Below the pieces are notes generated by a model, which was not told the origin of the DNA, made no database searches, and saw nothing but the letters and a program-made list of their open reading frames with translations. Shown here one piece after another: positions 14,093 to 15,427 of a DNA stretch of 15,427 nucleotides. The stretch comes from Bacillota bacterium (lineage in GTDB: Bacteria > Bacillota > Clostridia > Lachnospirales > Lachnospiraceae): contig JAEWPQ010000010.1 in assembly GCA_023460575.1 (NCBI GenBank), positions 1 to 15,427 of the forward strand. Direction: 5' to 3'. The stretch's first letter is position 1. Each line of letters opens with the position of its first letter. The position numbers were made by a program, and so were the translations under genes.

Positions 14093-14764
14093 ATGGAACG
14101 AAAGAATGAAGAAGGACTGACGGAAAAAGAGTTTCTTTTACAATACCGTCCGGGAGATTACGAACGCCCGTCGGTAACGGTGGATATGCTGATATTTGCA
14201 TGGGACCAGGAGGAATCAAAGACAGATATTCTTCTTATCAAACGGAAAAATCACCCCTGCATAGGCCAGTGGGCGATTCCGGGAGGATTTGTGAACATGG
14301 ATGAATCCCTGGAAGAAGCGGCAGCCAGAGAACTGTTGGAAGAAACCGGGTTAAACGGAATCTATATGGAACAGCTTTATACATGGGGCGGCGTAAAGCG
14401 GGATCCCAGGACCAGAGTGATTTCCGTTTCTTACTTAGCTGCTGTAGCAAAGGATCAGCTGACTGTACAGGCTGGTGATGATGCCAAAAAGGCGTGCTGG
14501 TTTGAAGTTAAGAAAAAGAAGCTTTCCGACCTTGAAAACGGAGCAACCTATGCGCTTACCATAGAAAATGAGGACGAACATATTTTTATCAGCTATCGGA
14601 TCACGGAAACTTTTGAACGGGCTGGCATGATGTGGAAGAGAGATGTTGACATTGAACTTCTTCCGGCAATTGACATGCTGGACCAGGAGCAGCTGGCATT
14701 TGACCATGCGGAGATTTTAAATATTGCCATGGACAGGCTGGAAGAGTTGGAAAAAGAAGATTAA
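14093..14764 (+). CDS. Nudix hydrolase, ADP-ribose pyrophosphatase/NrtR-like family without winged helix
   Basis: This is a cytoplasmic hydrolase of nucleoside-diphosphate-linked compounds, 223 residues long. The complete Nudix box is Gly65-x5-Glu71-x7-Arg79-Glu80-Leu-x-Glu83-Glu84-x-Gly86-Leu87, so metal binding and catalysis should be intact. VDMLIF, LLIKRKNHPCIGQWAIPGGF and RDPRTRVISVSY match the COG1051/NrtR group, which acts on ADP-ribose. In NrtR repressors, a C-terminal winged helix follows an AFDHA motif. Here AFDHAEIL is present, but the protein ends about 17 residues later, so it is probably an enzyme rather than a repressor. The NAD-related substrate is inferred. The gene is second in its unit and is followed by a terminator. 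Confidence 0.92.
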   Translation: MERKNEEGLTEKEFLLQYRPGDYERPSVTVDMLIFAWDQEESKTDILLIKRKNHPCIGQWAIPGGFVNMDESLEEAAARELLEETGLNGIYMEQLYTWGGVKRDPRTRVISVSYLAAVAKDQLTVQAGDDAKKACWFEVKKKKLSDLENGATYALTIENEDEHIFISYRITETFERAGMMWKRDVDIELLPAIDMLDQEQLAFDHAEILNIAMDRLEELEKED

Positions 14765-14784
14765 TACAGGGTATTTTGTAGAAC

Positions 14785-14814
14785 ATGCATCACTTTTATG
14801 AGTGGTGCATTTTT
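14785..14814 (+). terminator. Intrinsic terminator after the Nudix gene
   Basis: ATGCATCACT (14785-14794) pairs with 14801-14810 (10 bp, one G-U) around a 6-base loop, followed by five T (14810-14814). Confidence 0.88.
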
Positions 14815-14855
14815 GAGATTGTAAGAAAATTTTAAGCAGTAATCACTGGATTTTA

Positions 14856-14864
14856 TGATATACT
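14856..14864 (+). promoter_or_regulatory. Extended -10 promoter of the carboxypeptidase gene
   Basis: TG at 14856-14857, one base, then TATACT (14859-14864, 5 of 6). No clear -35 box stands 16-18 bp upstream, so this would rely on the extended -10. The leader to the ATG at 14909 is about 38 bases and holds an AGGAG RBS-like stretch at 14894-14898. Confidence 0.5.
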
Positions 14865-14908
14865 GATAAAAGAAAAAACAGGCAGAAAGATACAGGAGAC
14901 AATAGGCT

Positions 14909-15427
14909 ATGACAAAACACACATGCAGATTAATGAGTCTGGTAATCAGCTTTTCCATGATAGCATCCGGCATCTCTTACGCAACAGAGATACCTACGGT
15001 TTCGCCCTTCCCGGGTTCCGCAAAGGAGACACAGGCAGCAGCCGGACCGGGTGCGGTTATAAGCGGACAGGCAGATCAGAACGCAGGCAGCCAGAAATCC
15101 ACACCGGTTTCTACGGGGACTTCCACAGAGACTTCCACTGCAGCTTCCACAGTAAGTGCGCCACAGATCTCTTCAGAGGGAGCCGTGTTAATGGATGCCG
15201 ATACCGGCGCACTCCTTTTTTCTAAAAACAGTGAGACGAGGTATTATCCGGCCAGCATCACCAAGCTGATGACGGCGCTTCTGGTGGCAGAACGGACGAA
15301 TCTTTCCGATACCGTTACCTTTTCTAAGGCAGCGACTACTAATCTGGAAGCAGGGGCGGTCACCTTAAATATGGCAGAGGGCGATAAGCTGACAGTGGAG
15401 CAGTGTCTTTATGGTCTTATGCTCAAG
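14909..15427 (+). CDS. Secreted serine D-alanyl-D-alanine carboxypeptidase (PBP5/DacF-like), 3' end outside window
   Basis: This protein trims the terminal D-Ala of peptidoglycan stem peptides outside the membrane. The frame is open for 173 codons to the window edge. Residues 1-25 form a signal peptide (basic start, hydrophobic core, SYA cleavage site). Residues 26-88 are a low-complexity linker rich in Ser, Thr, Ala and Gly. The S11 peptidase domain begins at about 90: GAVLMDADTGALLFSKN, then YYPASITKLMTALL, with the catalytic Ser116-x-x-Lys119 motif. The SxN and KTG motifs would lie beyond the edge. The linker between signal peptide and catalytic domain is longer than in typical DacF/PBP5 proteins. 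The start is the first ATG after AGGAG. A sporulation or vegetative role cannot be told apart here. Confidence 0.92.
   Translation, partial: MTKHTCRLMSLVISFSMIASGISYATEIPTVSPFPGSAKETQAAAGPGAVISGQADQNAGSQKSTPVSTGTSTETSTAASTVSAPQISSEGAVLMDADTGALLFSKNSETRYYPASITKLMTALLVAERTNLSDTVTFSKAATTNLEAGAVTLNMAEGDKLTVEQCLYGLMLK

Noticed and set aside
14923..15225. A 100-codon open frame inside the carboxypeptidase gene, rich in Arg and Cys
   Set aside because: It is out of frame with the signal peptide and SxxK motif of the true gene, which begins at 14909 and runs off the window.

Overview
The window looks like chromosome from an anaerobic, spore-forming Clostridia bacterium, probably Lachnospiraceae. This is inferred from the gene set (muramic delta-lactam deacetylase of PdaA type, DacF-like carboxypeptidase, YqeA-like carbamate kinase, CPBP protease), strong AAGGAGG-type ribosome binding sites, GTG starts with GTGA overlaps, and moderate GC. 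I see no rRNA, tRNA, CRISPR array, transposase or phage gene.

Left edge (1-890): the 3' end of a SulP-type anion transporter with its STAS domain, closed by a very long perfect hairpin terminator. Positions 950-7381 hold the most coherent unit, a sugar-acid uptake and oxidoreduction locus: a TRAP transporter (binding lipoprotein, small and large membrane subunits), a YiaK/DlgD-like 2,3-diketo-L-gulonate reductase, a YiaL/DUF386 protein, a GntR/FCD regulator and a zinc medium-chain dehydrogenase. It resembles the E. coli yiaKLMNO set in different order, but has none of the kinase, decarboxylase and epimerase genes of that operon. A consensus promoter at its head is covered by a 30-bp near-perfect palindrome made of four pentamer half-sites, probably the operator for the locus regulator. 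The locus ends in a 27-bp hairpin terminator shared with the convergent gene.

Middle (7393-10752): on the minus strand, pdaA (spore cortex) and an HxlR-type regulator. The regulator is divergent from a PhzF-family isomerase, and the two promoters share overlapping -35 elements. Next comes a minus-strand carbamate kinase homologue with altered glycine-rich loops.

Right (10850-15427): a CPBP membrane protease translationally coupled to a family 2 glycosyltransferase; a convergent PAP2-family membrane phosphatase or transferase; a two-gene unit of a small integral membrane protein (PF06695 type) and a Nudix hydrolase; and the 5' part of a secreted D-alanyl-D-alanine carboxypeptidase cut by the window edge.

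Most of this is ordinary core-type sequence. The points most worth following are the catabolic logic and operator of the TRAP locus, the variant carbamate kinase, and the shared -35 divergent promoter.
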